From NCBI GenBank assembly GCA_013694795.1, contig JACDBS010000114.1, positions 1-16,769 on the forward strand: a DNA stretch of 16,769 nt. The letters run 5' to 3'. The notes beneath the pieces are model-generated. The model did no database searches, was not told where the DNA came from, and saw only the letters and a list, made by a program, of their open reading frames with translations. Both the position numbers and the translations under genes were made by a program. This DNA is from Chloroflexota bacterium. Lineage in GTDB: Bacteria > Chloroflexota > Limnocylindria > QHBO01. Shown here one piece after another: positions 8,115-15,164 of this stretch (its first letter is position 1; the number at the start of each line of letters is the position of its first letter).

Positions 8115-9689
8115 TCAGAGGCCGGCCGCGAGGGAGTCGGCACGGGGATCGGCGCCTCCCTGGTAGGAGCCGTCGGAGCGGCGACGGATCATCTGCGCCC
8201 AGCCCATGAGGGGCGTCCGCGGCTCGACCAGCTCCACCTTGTGGCCGCGCGCTTCGAGGGCGGCAACGACCGAGGCATCCACCCCATCGGATTCGATCTT
8301 CACCGGGCCCAATGGCAAACCGGCACCTTCCGTCTCGACCACCCACCGTGGCCGATCCACCGCTGCCTGCGGATCGAGCCCGTCATAAACCAGGCCCTGG
8401 ACGAGCTGGACCATGGTCTGCGCCTGCCCGTCGCCGCCCATGGCGCCGAACGCGACCTCCGCCCGACCGTCGCGCAAGATCATCCCTGGCATCAGCGTAT
8501 GGAGCGTGCGAGATCGGGGCGCCAGCGCGTTCGGATGCGCCGCATCCAACGAGAAGTACGCTCCGCGGTTCTGGAGCATGATCCCGGTCGAGCCGCCCAT
8601 GATCCCGGAGCCGAAGCCCATGAAGTTCGACTCGATCAGGCTGACCATCATGCCGTCGGCATCGGCGGCGCACAGGTAGACGGTGCCTCCACCGGGCCGG
8701 TTGATCGGCTCGTGCCGATGCGCCCGGTCCGGCGACAACCTCGAAGCCATCCATGCCGCATGCTCAGACGACAGAAGGACCGATGGATTGGCCAGACCGC
8801 GGTCGGGATCGGCGATGCATCGGTCCCGTTCGCTCCAGGCGACCTTGAGCGCCTCGATCTGGGCGTGGAGGCGCTCGGCGGAGAGAGGCGCGCCCACCGG
8901 CCAGTCGAGGATGGACAGGACATTCAATGCCATCAGCGCCGTGACGCCCTGCGAGTTGGGCGGGGTGGTCGCGACCTCCACGTCTCGATACGGCGTGGAG
9001 ATGGGCTCGACCCAGTCGCCGCGGTGGGCGGCGATGTCGTCGGCCGTCATGACGCCGCCGGCCGCACCGATGGCGCGAGCGATCTCCTCGCCGATCGCCC
9101 CGCCGTAGTAGGCATCGCGCCCACCCTCGGCGACGGTCCGCAGGGATGCGGCCAACAGAGGCTGCCGAAAGGTGTCTCCGGCGTCGCCGGCCCTCCCGAA
9201 GACGGCCCGCGCGGCGTCGTTGAAGCTCGGCATTGACGCGGCAATGGCGCGGGCATTGATGGCTGTCAACTCGTATCCGTCGTCCGCGGTGCGTGCGGCG
9301 GGCTGGAGCGCATCCGCCAGCGAGCGGCGACCGAATCGGTCCAGCAATTGGACCCAGGCGTCCACGGCGCCGGGGACGGTGATCGGCAGCGGACCGCGCG
9401 TCGGCATCTCGTCGTGGCCGGCGGCGCGAACGGCATCAATCGTCAGCCCGGCCGGAGAGCGCCCACTTCCGTTGAAGCCGTGGAGGTGCTGCTCGGCGGG
9501 ATCCCAGACGAGCGCGAATGCATCGCCACCGATGCCGCATGCGTTGCAATAAACGACGGCGAGCATGGCGTTGGCGGCAATCGCCGCGTCGGCTGCCGTT
9601 CCGCCGGCGCCGAGCGCGTCGACGCCGGCGGCGGTGGCGAGTGGATGCGGCGTGGCGACCATGCCATGGGCTGAAACGGTGGTGGGCAT
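8115..9689 (-). CDS. Gamma-glutamyltransferase family protein (GGT/YwrD-like)
   Basis: Ntn-hydrolase-fold enzyme that would cleave itself and then transfer or hydrolyse gamma-glutamyl groups, for example of glutathione-like compounds. The 524-residue protein has the family N-terminus HGMVATPHPLATAAGVDAL and the conserved GGTAADAAIAAN and CGIGGDAFALVW. The processing site is GGGTVYLCAADADG, where Thr336 would become the N-terminal nucleophile of the small subunit. It is followed by SLIESNFMGFGSG and STGIMLQNRGAYFSL, which resemble the YwrD-like branch. No signal peptide is visible, so it is probably cytoplasmic, unlike periplasmic GGT. ATG 9689 is supported by a TACCGT hexamer 8 bases upstream. 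It is divergent from the NAD(P)-binding gene and stands alone on its strand. Substrate is not determinable from sequence. Confidence 0.9.
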   Translation of the reverse strand: MPTTVSAHGMVATPHPLATAAGVDALGAGGTAADAAIAANAMLAVVYCNACGIGGDAFALVWDPAEQHLHGFNGSGRSPAGLTIDAVRAAGHDEMPTRGPLPITVPGAVDAWVQLLDRFGRRSLADALQPAARTADDGYELTAINARAIAASMPSFNDAARAVFGRAGDAGDTFRQPLLAASLRTVAEGGRDAYYGGAIGEEIARAIGAAGGVMTADDIAAHRGDWVEPISTPYRDVEVATTPPNSQGVTALMALNVLSILDWPVGAPLSAERLHAQIEALKVAWSERDRCIADPDRGLANPSVLLSSEHAAWMASRLSPDRAHRHEPINRPGGGTVYLCAADADGMMVSLIESNFMGFGSGIMGGSTGIMLQNRGAYFSLDAAHPNALAPRSRTLHTLMPGMILRDGRAEVAFGAMGGDGQAQTMVQLVQGLVYDGLDPQAAVDRPRWVVETEGAGLPLGPVKIESDGVDASVVAALEARGHKVELVEPRTPLMGWAQMIRRRSDGSYQGGADPRADSLAAGL

Positions 9690-9697
9690 CGGTCCCG

Positions 9698-9703
9698 ACG
9701 GTA
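9698..9703 (-). promoter_or_regulatory. Probable -10 of a leaderless promoter for the GGT-family gene
   Basis: TACCGT on the minus strand, preceded by TGC in extended -10 fashion, ends 8 bases before the ATG at 9689. There is no Shine-Dalgarno sequence. Its -35 region (about 9721-9727, TCAAGG or GTCAAG) is poor and overlaps the TTGACA of the divergent promoter. Confidence 0.4.
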
Positions 9704-9722
9704 GCAGACAGAAACCTGCGCC

Positions 9723-9750
9723 TTGACAGTAGCAAGATTATCGCGATACT
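9723..9750 (+). promoter_or_regulatory. Sigma-70-type promoter, probably leaderless, for the NAD(P)-binding gene
   Basis: A perfect -35, TTGACA (9723-9728), is followed after 16 bases by GATACT (9745-9750). ATG 9758 begins 7 bases later, so transcription should start at or next to the first base of the codon. No Shine-Dalgarno sequence is present. This is the clearest promoter in the window and anchors the leaderless interpretation of the others. Confidence 0.7.
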
Positions 9751-9757
9751 TGGCCAC

Positions 9758-10636
9758 ATGAAGGTCGCCGTCGTGGGCGCAACGGGATTCGTGGGGAGTC
9801 ACCTTGTGCCGCACCTCGTCACCGCCGGCCACCGGGTCATCGCTGTCTCGCGCGGTGGCCGGCGCCTGGACGGCTGGAGGGAGGCCGTCGAGACGCGCGC
9901 CGCCGACGTGACCGACACGGGTCTGGGTGAGGCGCTGGCGGGTGCCGATGCCGTCGTCCACCTTGTCGCCATCCCGCGAGAGAGCGGAGGGCGAACGTTC
10001 GATGCGGTCAACGCGCGCGGCACCAAGCGCGTGGTAGAGGCGGCGGAGCGCGCCGGCGTGAATCGCTTCGTGCACGTGTCCGCCCTGGGCGTCATCGACG
10101 ACCCGAAGCTCGCGTTCCTGGATTCCAAGTGGCGCGGCGAGCAGGCGGTTTGCTCATCGAGCCTCGACTGGGTGGTGCTGCGCCCTTCGCTCCTGTTCGG
10201 GGAGGGCGATGGCTTCTTCAACATCGTGAAGACGACGCTGCGGTGGTGGTCGCCGGGCATCGTCGTCATCCCGGGCAGGGGAGATGCCCGGTTCCAGCCG
10301 CTCTCGGTCGACGACCTCGCCATCGCCATCGAGAAGTCACTGACCGAGCCGGACCGTGCCGCATCGGTCTATGAGCTCGGAGGTCCGGAGCACGTGACCT
10401 ACAACGAGATCGTGAACGAGGTCATGAGCGTGACCGGCATGAAGCGCCTCAAGCTCGGCATGCCGATCCCGCTCATCAGTGCCCTGACCGCCGTGACCGA
10501 CAAGGTCCTGCCGATCTTTCCGGTCAGCCACGACCAGATCAGCTCGCTCCAGCGGCCGAACTTCACCGATCCGGACGCGTTCTTGCGCACATTCGGCCTG
10601 ACTCCGCGGAAGCTCGACCTGGCATATCTGGCCTGA
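9758..10636 (+). CDS. NAD(P)-binding atypical SDR / epimerase-like protein (NDUFA9-like)
   Basis: Rossmann-fold protein of the atypical short-chain dehydrogenase group that contains complex I NDUFA9-like and nucleoside-sugar epimerase-like proteins. The 292-residue product starts MKVAVVGATGFVGSHLVPHL, with the glycine motif GATGFVG at residues 7-13. It continues with DAVVHLVAIP, FVHVSALG and WVVLRPSLLFGEGDGFF, which are typical of NDUFA9-like bacterial proteins. The canonical SDR Tyr-x3-Lys is not in the usual form (DSKWRGEQAV occupies that place), so classical dehydrogenase activity is doubtful. A role in quinone, lipid or respiratory metabolism is common in this group but is not shown here. 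The start is fixed by the TTGACA/GATACT promoter. A longer in-frame reading from about 9518 only antisense-overlaps the GGT gene. Confidence 0.88.
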   Translation: MKVAVVGATGFVGSHLVPHLVTAGHRVIAVSRGGRRLDGWREAVETRAADVTDTGLGEALAGADAVVHLVAIPRESGGRTFDAVNARGTKRVVEAAERAGVNRFVHVSALGVIDDPKLAFLDSKWRGEQAVCSSSLDWVVLRPSLLFGEGDGFFNIVKTTLRWWSPGIVVIPGRGDARFQPLSVDDLAIAIEKSLTEPDRAASVYELGGPEHVTYNEIVNEVMSVTGMKRLKLGMPIPLISALTAVTDKVLPIFPVSHDQISSLQRPNFTDPDAFLRTFGLTPRKLDLAYLA

Positions 10637-10830
10637 CGAGTCGCGTCCAGTTTGTCGGCCAGATCGCGCCGGAACTCCTGCTCGGGCTGGGTCTGTGCAT
10701 TGGACTGAACACCCATGAGCGTGAGCGACGCCTCGCGGCACACTTCGTGCGTTCGGGCGTTCATTGGACTGGACAATCCACGCCGGAGGGCGGGTTCCTG
10801 CGAATTCTGTCCATTCGATTGGACAACGAC
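10637..10830. repeat. Convergent gap with three ATTGGAC repeats and a TGTCCA/TGGACA dyad
   Basis: This 194-base gap lies between the convergent NAD(P)-binding and GNAT genes. ATTGGAC occurs at 10699, 10763 and 10818, each within a slightly longer match (ATTGGACTG twice, ATTGGACAA once). TGTCCA (10808-10813) and TGGACA (10820-10825) form a near-perfect 18-bp dyad with centre TTCGAT just beyond the GNAT stop. No confident gene is seen. Confidence 0.55.
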
Positions 10831-11361
10831 TTATGGGGTAGGCAGCGTGCGGCGGTAACGGACCTCCACGGGTTGGGCGCCGCCGAAGTCGTCGACCTGG
10901 CTGGCACCGTCGGGCCTCCAGCCCAGGCGCTCGTAGAAGGCCCGGCCATCGGCGTTCCGCTCGAAGACCCAGAGCAACAGCTCCCGAACGTTGGTCGGGC
11001 GCCAGAAGTCGTCCACGGCCGCCATCAACGCGAAGCCGATTCCCTGCCGCCAGGCCGCCGGGTCGACGTAGACGGTGTAGACCTCGGCCCGGCCTTCGGG
11101 CGACAGGTCGTCGTCTCGGACCGGGCCCGTGTGGGCGAAGCCGCGCACCGCATCGGTCTCATCCTGCGCGACGAAGGTCGGAGCATCCGCGTGCGCGGCC
11201 GGACCGATGCGGGTGCGCCATTGCGCCGCCCGCGCCGCAGCGTCCAGCCCGCCAAGGAAGTCCGCGGGCAGGATGTGCGCGTAGGCCTGCCGCCAGGCGG
11301 CAATCTGGATTCGGGCGATCGCCTCCGCGTCGTCGGCCTGTGCCAGACGGATGCGCGTCAC
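10831..11361 (-). CDS. GNAT family N-acetyltransferase
   Basis: Cytoplasmic acetyl-CoA-dependent acetyltransferase of unknown acceptor. The 176-residue protein shows the GNAT fold in order: N-terminal IRLAQADDAEAIARI, a conserved FLGGLD...W region, strand 4 EVYTVYVDPAAW leading into the acetyl-CoA pyrophosphate loop RQGIGF (residues 105-110), and the C-terminal NADGRAFYERLGW. The start is GTG 11361, whose GTGA overlaps the TGA stop of the upstream UPF0173 gene. No strong ribosome site is present, so translation is probably coupled to that gene. The acceptor could be an amine of a small molecule or of a protein, and the sequence does not discriminate. Confidence 0.88.
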   Translation of the reverse strand: MTRIRLAQADDAEAIARIQIAAWRQAYAHILPADFLGGLDAAARAAQWRTRIGPAAHADAPTFVAQDETDAVRGFAHTGPVRDDDLSPEGRAEVYTVYVDPAAWRQGIGFALMAAVDDFWRPTNVRELLLWVFERNADGRAFYERLGWRPDGASQVDDFGGAQPVEVRYRRTLPTP

Positions 11362-12068
11362 TCGCCCCAGGTCTCTCCGGGCTCCAAGGCGACGACCTCC
11401 GCCGAGGTGTGATCTCGCAGCTCCTCGGGTGTGCCAGACAGGATCGGGAAGGTGCCGTAGTGGACCGGGATGACCAGCGACGCACCGATGAGGTCGAGCG
11501 CCATGCCGGCGTCACGCGGACCCATGGTGTAGTGCCCGCCGATGGGCAGCACCGCGATCTCCGGGTGGTGCCGCTCGCGGACGAGATTCATGTCGCCGAA
11601 AAGGTCGGTGTCGCCCGAGTGGTAGACGGTGGTGCCGTCCTCGAACTCGATGACCCAGCCCCAGCAGCCGAGGTCGCGCGTGACCTGGTCGCTGCCGGTG
11701 CCGAGCGTCGCGCCGCCGGTGTGGTCGGCATGCACCATGGTGAAGCCGATGCCGGCCGCCTCGAAGCGTCCGCCCTTGTTCATGCCGGTGGCCTGGATCC
11801 CGCGCGCGCCCAGCCAGACGCTCATCTCGTGCGAGCCGATTGTGGCCGCGCCCTCGACGCTCGCCAGCTCCACGAGATCGGCGCAGTCGTCGCCGACGTG
11901 GTCGAAGTGACAGTGCGTGGGTGCCACGACGCTCACCTTTTCGGCCGTGCGGTACGCGTCGGCGTAGTTCGGCGCGCCGGTCCATCGGTCGACCCAGATC
12001 CAGGCGTCATTCGGCGATCGATACAGGACGCCGCCGTGTCCCAGACGGGTGATGCGCAGGTTCGCCAT
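11358..12068 (-). CDS. UPF0173-type metal-dependent hydrolase (metallo-beta-lactamase fold)
   Basis: The 236-residue metallo-beta-lactamase-fold protein is of the UPF0173/YtkL type. It begins LRITRLGHGGVLY and carries the metal site THCHFDHVGD (His52, His54, Asp56, His57), the bridging-Asp segment YHSGDTDLFGDM (Asp153) and IPVHYGTFP (His203). HADHTGG and IGGHYTMGPRDA are further family landmarks. The substrate of this family is not established, and hydrolysis of a phosphoester or ester is an inference from the fold. Translation starts at ATG 12068 after an excellent AAGGAGG five bases upstream, unlike the leaderless genes of the window. It is first in a two-gene unit with the GNAT gene. Confidence 0.9.
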   Translation of the reverse strand: MANLRITRLGHGGVLYRSPNDAWIWVDRWTGAPNYADAYRTAEKVSVVAPTHCHFDHVGDDCADLVELASVEGAATIGSHEMSVWLGARGIQATGMNKGGRFEAAGIGFTMVHADHTGGATLGTGSDQVTRDLGCWGWVIEFEDGTTVYHSGDTDLFGDMNLVRERHHPEIAVLPIGGHYTMGPRDAGMALDLIGASLVIPVHYGTFPILSGTPEELRDHTSAEVVALEPGETWGE

Positions 12069-12099
12069 CGGTTCCTCCTTCGCTTATGTGCCGATCCTA
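12069..12099 (-). promoter_or_regulatory. -10 and strong Shine-Dalgarno site of the UPF0173 gene
   Basis: On the minus strand TAGGAT (12099 to 12094) could be the -10, followed by AAGGAGG (12080 to 12074) and, 5 bases later, ATG 12068. This gives a leader of about 20 bases. It is a proximal gene here with a classical leader, which shows that the organism uses both modes of initiation. Confidence 0.55.
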
Positions 12100-12159
12100 T
12101 CCGCAGGACCGATGCCCCGACAGCGCAACGCTAGTGGCGGGCGGGACCGCTAGGGAAGC

Positions 12160-12319
12160 ATCGCCGCTCAGCGGCGATATCGACGTACGCGCGAACGATG
12201 TGGCCGCCGGCGGCCCGATCTGGCTCCTTCACGCCCAAGCAACGCCGCCCGGAGGCGCTACGGCCGAACAATGGCCCTGGGCACGCGCCGCGTGTCAAGT
12301 TAGCGCCGCTCAGCGGCGC
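12160..12319. repeat. Second intergenic block with CGCCGCTCAGCGGCG palindromes
   Basis: ATCGCCGCT-C-AGCGGCGAT (12160-12178) and GCGCCGCT-C-AGCGGCGC (12303-12319) are perfect dyads with arms of 9 and 8 bases. Between them lie TTCACGCCC (12228-12236) and GGCCCTGG, words also present in the gap at 7926-8050. The second dyad is 28 bases beyond the stop of the downstream-reading MBL gene and could terminate it. The whole gap (12069-12347) shows no credible gene. Confidence 0.65.
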
Positions 12320-12347
12320 CGCTGAATTGAGCGTCATGTGCCGTTGC

Positions 12348-13049
12348 TCAGCTCGGGATGAGGAGGCGGCCGGCCTCCGCGATCCGACGCATCCAGGGCA
12401 GCTCGCGCGCGACGGTCGTCTCCGGACCGTGGCCCGGAAGCACTCGAGCCGCGTCCGGAATCTCGCGCGCCAGGCGAGTCAGCGAAGCGACCATCTGCTC
12501 GTCGTTGCCGCCTGGAAGATCGGTCCGTCCGTAGGAGCCGGCGAACAGGACGTCGCCCGAAAGGAGCAGACCAAGGCGCTCCTCGAACAGGCAGACCGAC
12601 CCCTCGGTGTGGCCGGGTGTGTGCAGGATGTCGAAGACCAGGTCGCCGATGCGGAGCTGCTCGCCCTCGTTGAGTTCGTGGCTGGCGACGACGGCCTCGA
12701 TCTCGAATCCGTAGTTGTTCCTGCCATCCAGCCGATGGGCGTCGTCGGGATGAATGGCCAGCGGTGCGCCTGATGCCCGCATGAGCGGCGCATTGTCGAA
12801 GATGTGATCGATGTGCCCATGCGTATTGGCGATCAGGTGCAGCTTCAGCCCATTGCCGGCGATTCGCTCCATCAGCGCCCGGGCGGCGCCCATCCCCGGA
12901 TCCAGGACGAGCGCATCGGTCGAGCGGCCGTCCCACACGAGGTAGGCGTTCGTCTGCCACGGTCCGAACGGCCCGACCTCGAGTCGGACGCCATGGTCGG
13001 GGTCCTCCGCGGGAGCGGCTGCCCGCTCGACGACGGTCTCATCGGTCAT
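12348..13049 (-). CDS. Metallo-beta-lactamase fold hydrolase, glyoxalase II-like
   Basis: Hydroxyacylglutathione-hydrolase-like protein of 233 residues. After GPFGPWQTNAYLVWD it has the dinuclear metal motif THGHIDH (residues 76-82: His77, His79, Asp81, His82), then HTPGHTEGS (His147), LSGDVLFAGSYGRTDLPGG (bridging Asp166) and VLPGHGPETT (His207). This set of ligands is complete. Reaction would be thioester hydrolysis by analogy with glyoxalase II, but this subfamily covers many substrates, so the glutathione assignment is only tentative. Its ATG overlaps the lipB stop in an ATGA, so it is probably translated together with lipB. Why a thioesterase-like hydrolase is coupled to octanoyl transfer is open. 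A palindromic hairpin lies 28 bases after its stop. Confidence 0.9.
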   Translation of the reverse strand: MTDETVVERAAAPAEDPDHGVRLEVGPFGPWQTNAYLVWDGRSTDALVLDPGMGAARALMERIAGNGLKLHLIANTHGHIDHIFDNAPLMRASGAPLAIHPDDAHRLDGRNNYGFEIEAVVASHELNEGEQLRIGDLVFDILHTPGHTEGSVCLFEERLGLLLSGDVLFAGSYGRTDLPGGNDEQMVASLTRLAREIPDAARVLPGHGPETTVARELPWMRRIAEAGRLLIPS

Positions 13050-13858
13050 TGCTCTCGCACACCTGCCGGTCCGATGACGCCTGCCGCACCCTCGGCCATT
13101 CGCAGCCCGAGGTGGGCGGCGATCTGTTGCGCGAGCTCGTCCTCGACGGCCTCCATCGGCACCGGAGAGCCGAGCTCTCGGGCCAGCGAGGTGACCTCCT
13201 TGTCAGCGATGCCGCACGGGATCACCTCGTCGAACCATTTCAGGTCCGTGTTGGCGTTGAGCGCCAGGCCGTGGGTCGTGACACCGCGCTTCACGCGCAC
13301 GCCGATGGCAGCCAGCTTGCGCTCGCCCGCTACCCAGATTCCGGGAAGGCCATCAAGGCGACCGGTGGTGACGCCGAACGCCGCCGCGGTGCCGACGATC
13401 GCGGCCTCTAGCGCGCGGACGTACCGGCGCAGGTCGAGCGGATCTCTGAGCTCGACAATGGGATAGGCGACGACCTGGCCCGGCCCATGGAAGGTGATGT
13501 CGCCGCCGCGGTCGATGCGGATCAGCTCGGCGCCGATCTCGCGCAATCGCTCCGGCGTCGCCAGCAGGTTCGAATCCTTGCCTCCACGCCCGATGGTGTA
13601 GACGGGGAAGTGCTCGAGCAGGAGGAGCCGGTCGCCGATGCGCCGACCGCGACGCTGCTCGGCGAGCTCGTCCTGGAGCTCCCACGCTGGCCGATAGGGG
13701 ACCGTGCCGAGACGATCGACGGTGAGGATGCCGCCGTGCGCGGCGAGCAGCGGATACTCGTCGCTGGCGGGAAGGTGGGGGGCGGTTGGATCAGGCCGCT
13801 GCCGCCGCGCTGGCGGGTCGTCGATCGGAGGCGCGCTGATGTCGCGGAACGTGCTCAT
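13046..13858 (-). CDS. lipB: Lipoyl(octanoyl) transferase LipB
   Basis: Transfers an octanoyl group from octanoyl-acyl carrier protein to the lipoyl domains of 2-oxoacid dehydrogenases, the first step of lipoate assembly. In the 270-residue protein the family motif RGGDITFHGPGQVVAYPI starts at residue 117. The catalytic Lys181 lies in GERKLAAIGVRV, and the acyl-carrying Cys215 in VIPCGIADKEVTS. THGLALNAN is also present. The N-terminal 35-40 residues (Pro- and Arg-rich) exceed the usual LipB length and may be disordered or reflect a start too far upstream, though no alternative ATG is near. A 17-bp perfect dyad (13888-13904) lies 30 bases upstream. The last bases overlap the MBL gene, and lipA lies 244 bases upstream on the same strand. 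Confidence 0.95.
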   Translation of the reverse strand: MSTFRDISAPPIDDPPARRQRPDPTAPHLPASDEYPLLAAHGGILTVDRLGTVPYRPAWELQDELAEQRRGRRIGDRLLLLEHFPVYTIGRGGKDSNLLATPERLREIGAELIRIDRGGDITFHGPGQVVAYPIVELRDPLDLRRYVRALEAAIVGTAAAFGVTTGRLDGLPGIWVAGERKLAAIGVRVKRGVTTHGLALNANTDLKWFDEVIPCGIADKEVTSLARELGSPVPMEAVEDELAQQIAAHLGLRMAEGAAGVIGPAGVREQ

Positions 13859-13887
13859 CGAGCGACCGGACGTCGCGGGTCGTCATT

Positions 13888-13907
13888 CGTGCACGTCGTG
13901 CACGCTA
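13888..13907 (-). promoter_or_regulatory. Putative operator/promoter upstream of lipB
   Basis: CGTGCACG-T-CGTGCACG (13888-13904) is a perfect 17-bp dyad, and because CGTGCACG is itself palindromic it is also a direct repeat. On the minus strand it overlaps TAGCGT (13907 to 13902), a TAnnnT hexamer that could be the lipB -10 with a leader of about 35 bases. Such an arrangement would let a bound dimer block transcription. No good -35 is visible. Confidence 0.45.
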
Positions 13908-14004
13908 GGCAAGCGGGTCTCCCCGTCCCGGTCTGTTCAGGGCGCGAGCTGAGCGTGAATCGGCGTCGGGCACCCGTCCCTTGCTCGCCTAAGGGTCGCG
14001 TGGT

Positions 14005-14056
14005 GCGCAGGTGACGACATCTGAGCCGGTTGCCCCGCACAACGGTCACCTGGCGC
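14005..14056 (-). terminator. Long inverted repeat downstream of lipA
   Basis: GCGCAGGTGAC (14005-14015) pairs with GTCACCTGGCGC (14045-14056) with one bulged base and a 29-base loop. It begins 47 bases after the lipA stop in the minus direction and could end the lipA transcript before lipB. No T-tract follows, so an intrinsic terminator is uncertain. Confidence 0.35.
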
Positions 14057-14102
14057 GCGGATGCCGACGACGGGTGCGTTCGCGGCGGGGGACGCATCGG
14101 TT

Positions 14103-15158
14103 TCAAACGGCGGCGGCCGTCTCGCGACCGGGGACCTGCTCCGCCGCGTGGTAGCTGGATCGCACGAGCGGCCCGGACTGGACATGGCGGAAGCCCATCT
14201 CCTTACCCGTGCGTCGCAGTGACATGAATTCAGCGGGGGTGTAGTACTTCACGAGCGGCAGGTGTTTGGCGGATGGACGCAGGTACTGGCCGATGGTGAG
14301 GACATCGACATCGGCCTCGCGCAGGAGACGCATGGCCTCGATGATCTCGTCCCAGGATTCGCCGAGGCCGAGCATCATGCCGGTCTTGGTGACCATGGCG
14401 TCAAAGCCGATCTCGGTCGCGACCGCGCGACTATGGGTGAGCACGGAGACGGACCGATCCCAGCGCGCGCGCCGACGCACGGGCTTCTGGAGACGGGGGA
14501 CGGTCTCGACGTTGTGGTTGAGGATGTCGGGCTGTGCCTCGACGACGGTGCGGATGTCGTCGGGACGCCCGTTGAGGTCGCTGATGAGGACCTCGATGCT
14601 GGTGGAAGGGTTCTCGAGGCGGATCTGGCGGATCGTTTCGGCCACCATCCGCGCGCCGCCGTCGGGCAGGTCGTCGCGGGCGACCATGGTGACGACCACG
14701 TGCTGGAGTCCCATGAGCTTCGTCGCCTCGGCGACGCGGCGCGGCTCGTCGTGGTCGGTGACCGGCGGGCGGCCGGTGTCGATGGCGCAGAAGCCGCAGT
14801 TCCGGGTGCAGACGCTGCCTAGGATCATGAAGGTCGCCGTGCCGAGCGCCCAGCACTCCCCGATGTTCGGGCAGCGGGCCTCCTCGCAGACCGTGTTGAG
14901 CGCCTCACTCCGGAGGACCCGCTTGGTCCCTGCGTACGTGCTCCCGGCACCGATACGGACCTTCAGCCACTCCGGCCGCCGTCCGCCGGGACCCGCGTTC
15001 TCTGGCATCGGGTCGCCGGGCGCGAGCAGGCCGCCATCGGTCTGGGGGCCGCCGGGGTACATCACCTCTGACGGCGATGCGTGGCCGCCGCTCGGGTTGG
15101 ATACGACGTTGAGCTCGCCCAGTGAGCTGAAGTCCGGGCGGGCGGTGTTCGGGGCCAT
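14103..15158 (-). CDS. lipA: Lipoyl synthase LipA
   Basis: Radical-SAM enzyme that inserts two sulfur atoms into the octanoyl chain placed by LipB, giving the lipoyl cofactor. Both iron-sulfur cluster motifs are complete: auxiliary cluster CEEARCPNIGEC (Cys91, Cys96, Cys102) and radical-SAM cluster CTRNCGFC (Cys117, Cys121, Cys124). The C-terminal RSSYHA supplies the serine ligand of the auxiliary cluster. VTMVARDDLPDGGA, LNHNVETVPRL, TKTGMMLGLGE and IGQYLRPSAKHLPL are further landmarks. The 351-residue length includes a Pro/Gly-rich N-terminal extension of about 60 residues. In-frame ATGs at residues 33 and 51 are alternatives, but TAGACT 6 bases before ATG 15158 favours the long form. It sits on the same strand as lipB and serves pyruvate dehydrogenase, among others. 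Confidence 0.96.
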   Translation of the reverse strand: MAPNTARPDFSSLGELNVVSNPSGGHASPSEVMYPGGPQTDGGLLAPGDPMPENAGPGGRRPEWLKVRIGAGSTYAGTKRVLRSEALNTVCEEARCPNIGECWALGTATFMILGSVCTRNCGFCAIDTGRPPVTDHDEPRRVAEATKLMGLQHVVVTMVARDDLPDGGARMVAETIRQIRLENPSTSIEVLISDLNGRPDDIRTVVEAQPDILNHNVETVPRLQKPVRRRARWDRSVSVLTHSRAVATEIGFDAMVTKTGMMLGLGESWDEIIEAMRLLREADVDVLTIGQYLRPSAKHLPLVKYYTPAEFMSLRRTGKEMGFRHVQSGPLVRSSYHAAEQVPGRETAAAV

Positions 15159-15164
15159 ATGCCA

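Noticed and set aside
10399..10776. Minus-strand open frame whose first 45 residues (starting MSSPMNARTHEVCREASLTL) look protein-like.
   Set aside because: Two thirds of it is antisense to the NAD(P)-binding gene and reads as non-conserved sequence. The start of it might be a decayed gene fragment, but I cannot support it.
12293..12298. Minus-strand TTGACA in the gap before the UPF0173 gene.
   Set aside because: No -10-like hexamer lies 16-18 bases downstream, and it is more than 200 bases from the gene start.
13487..14014. Plus-strand open frame opposite lipB extending into the gap before lipA.
   Set aside because: Mostly antisense to lipB, no ribosome site, no recognisable domain.
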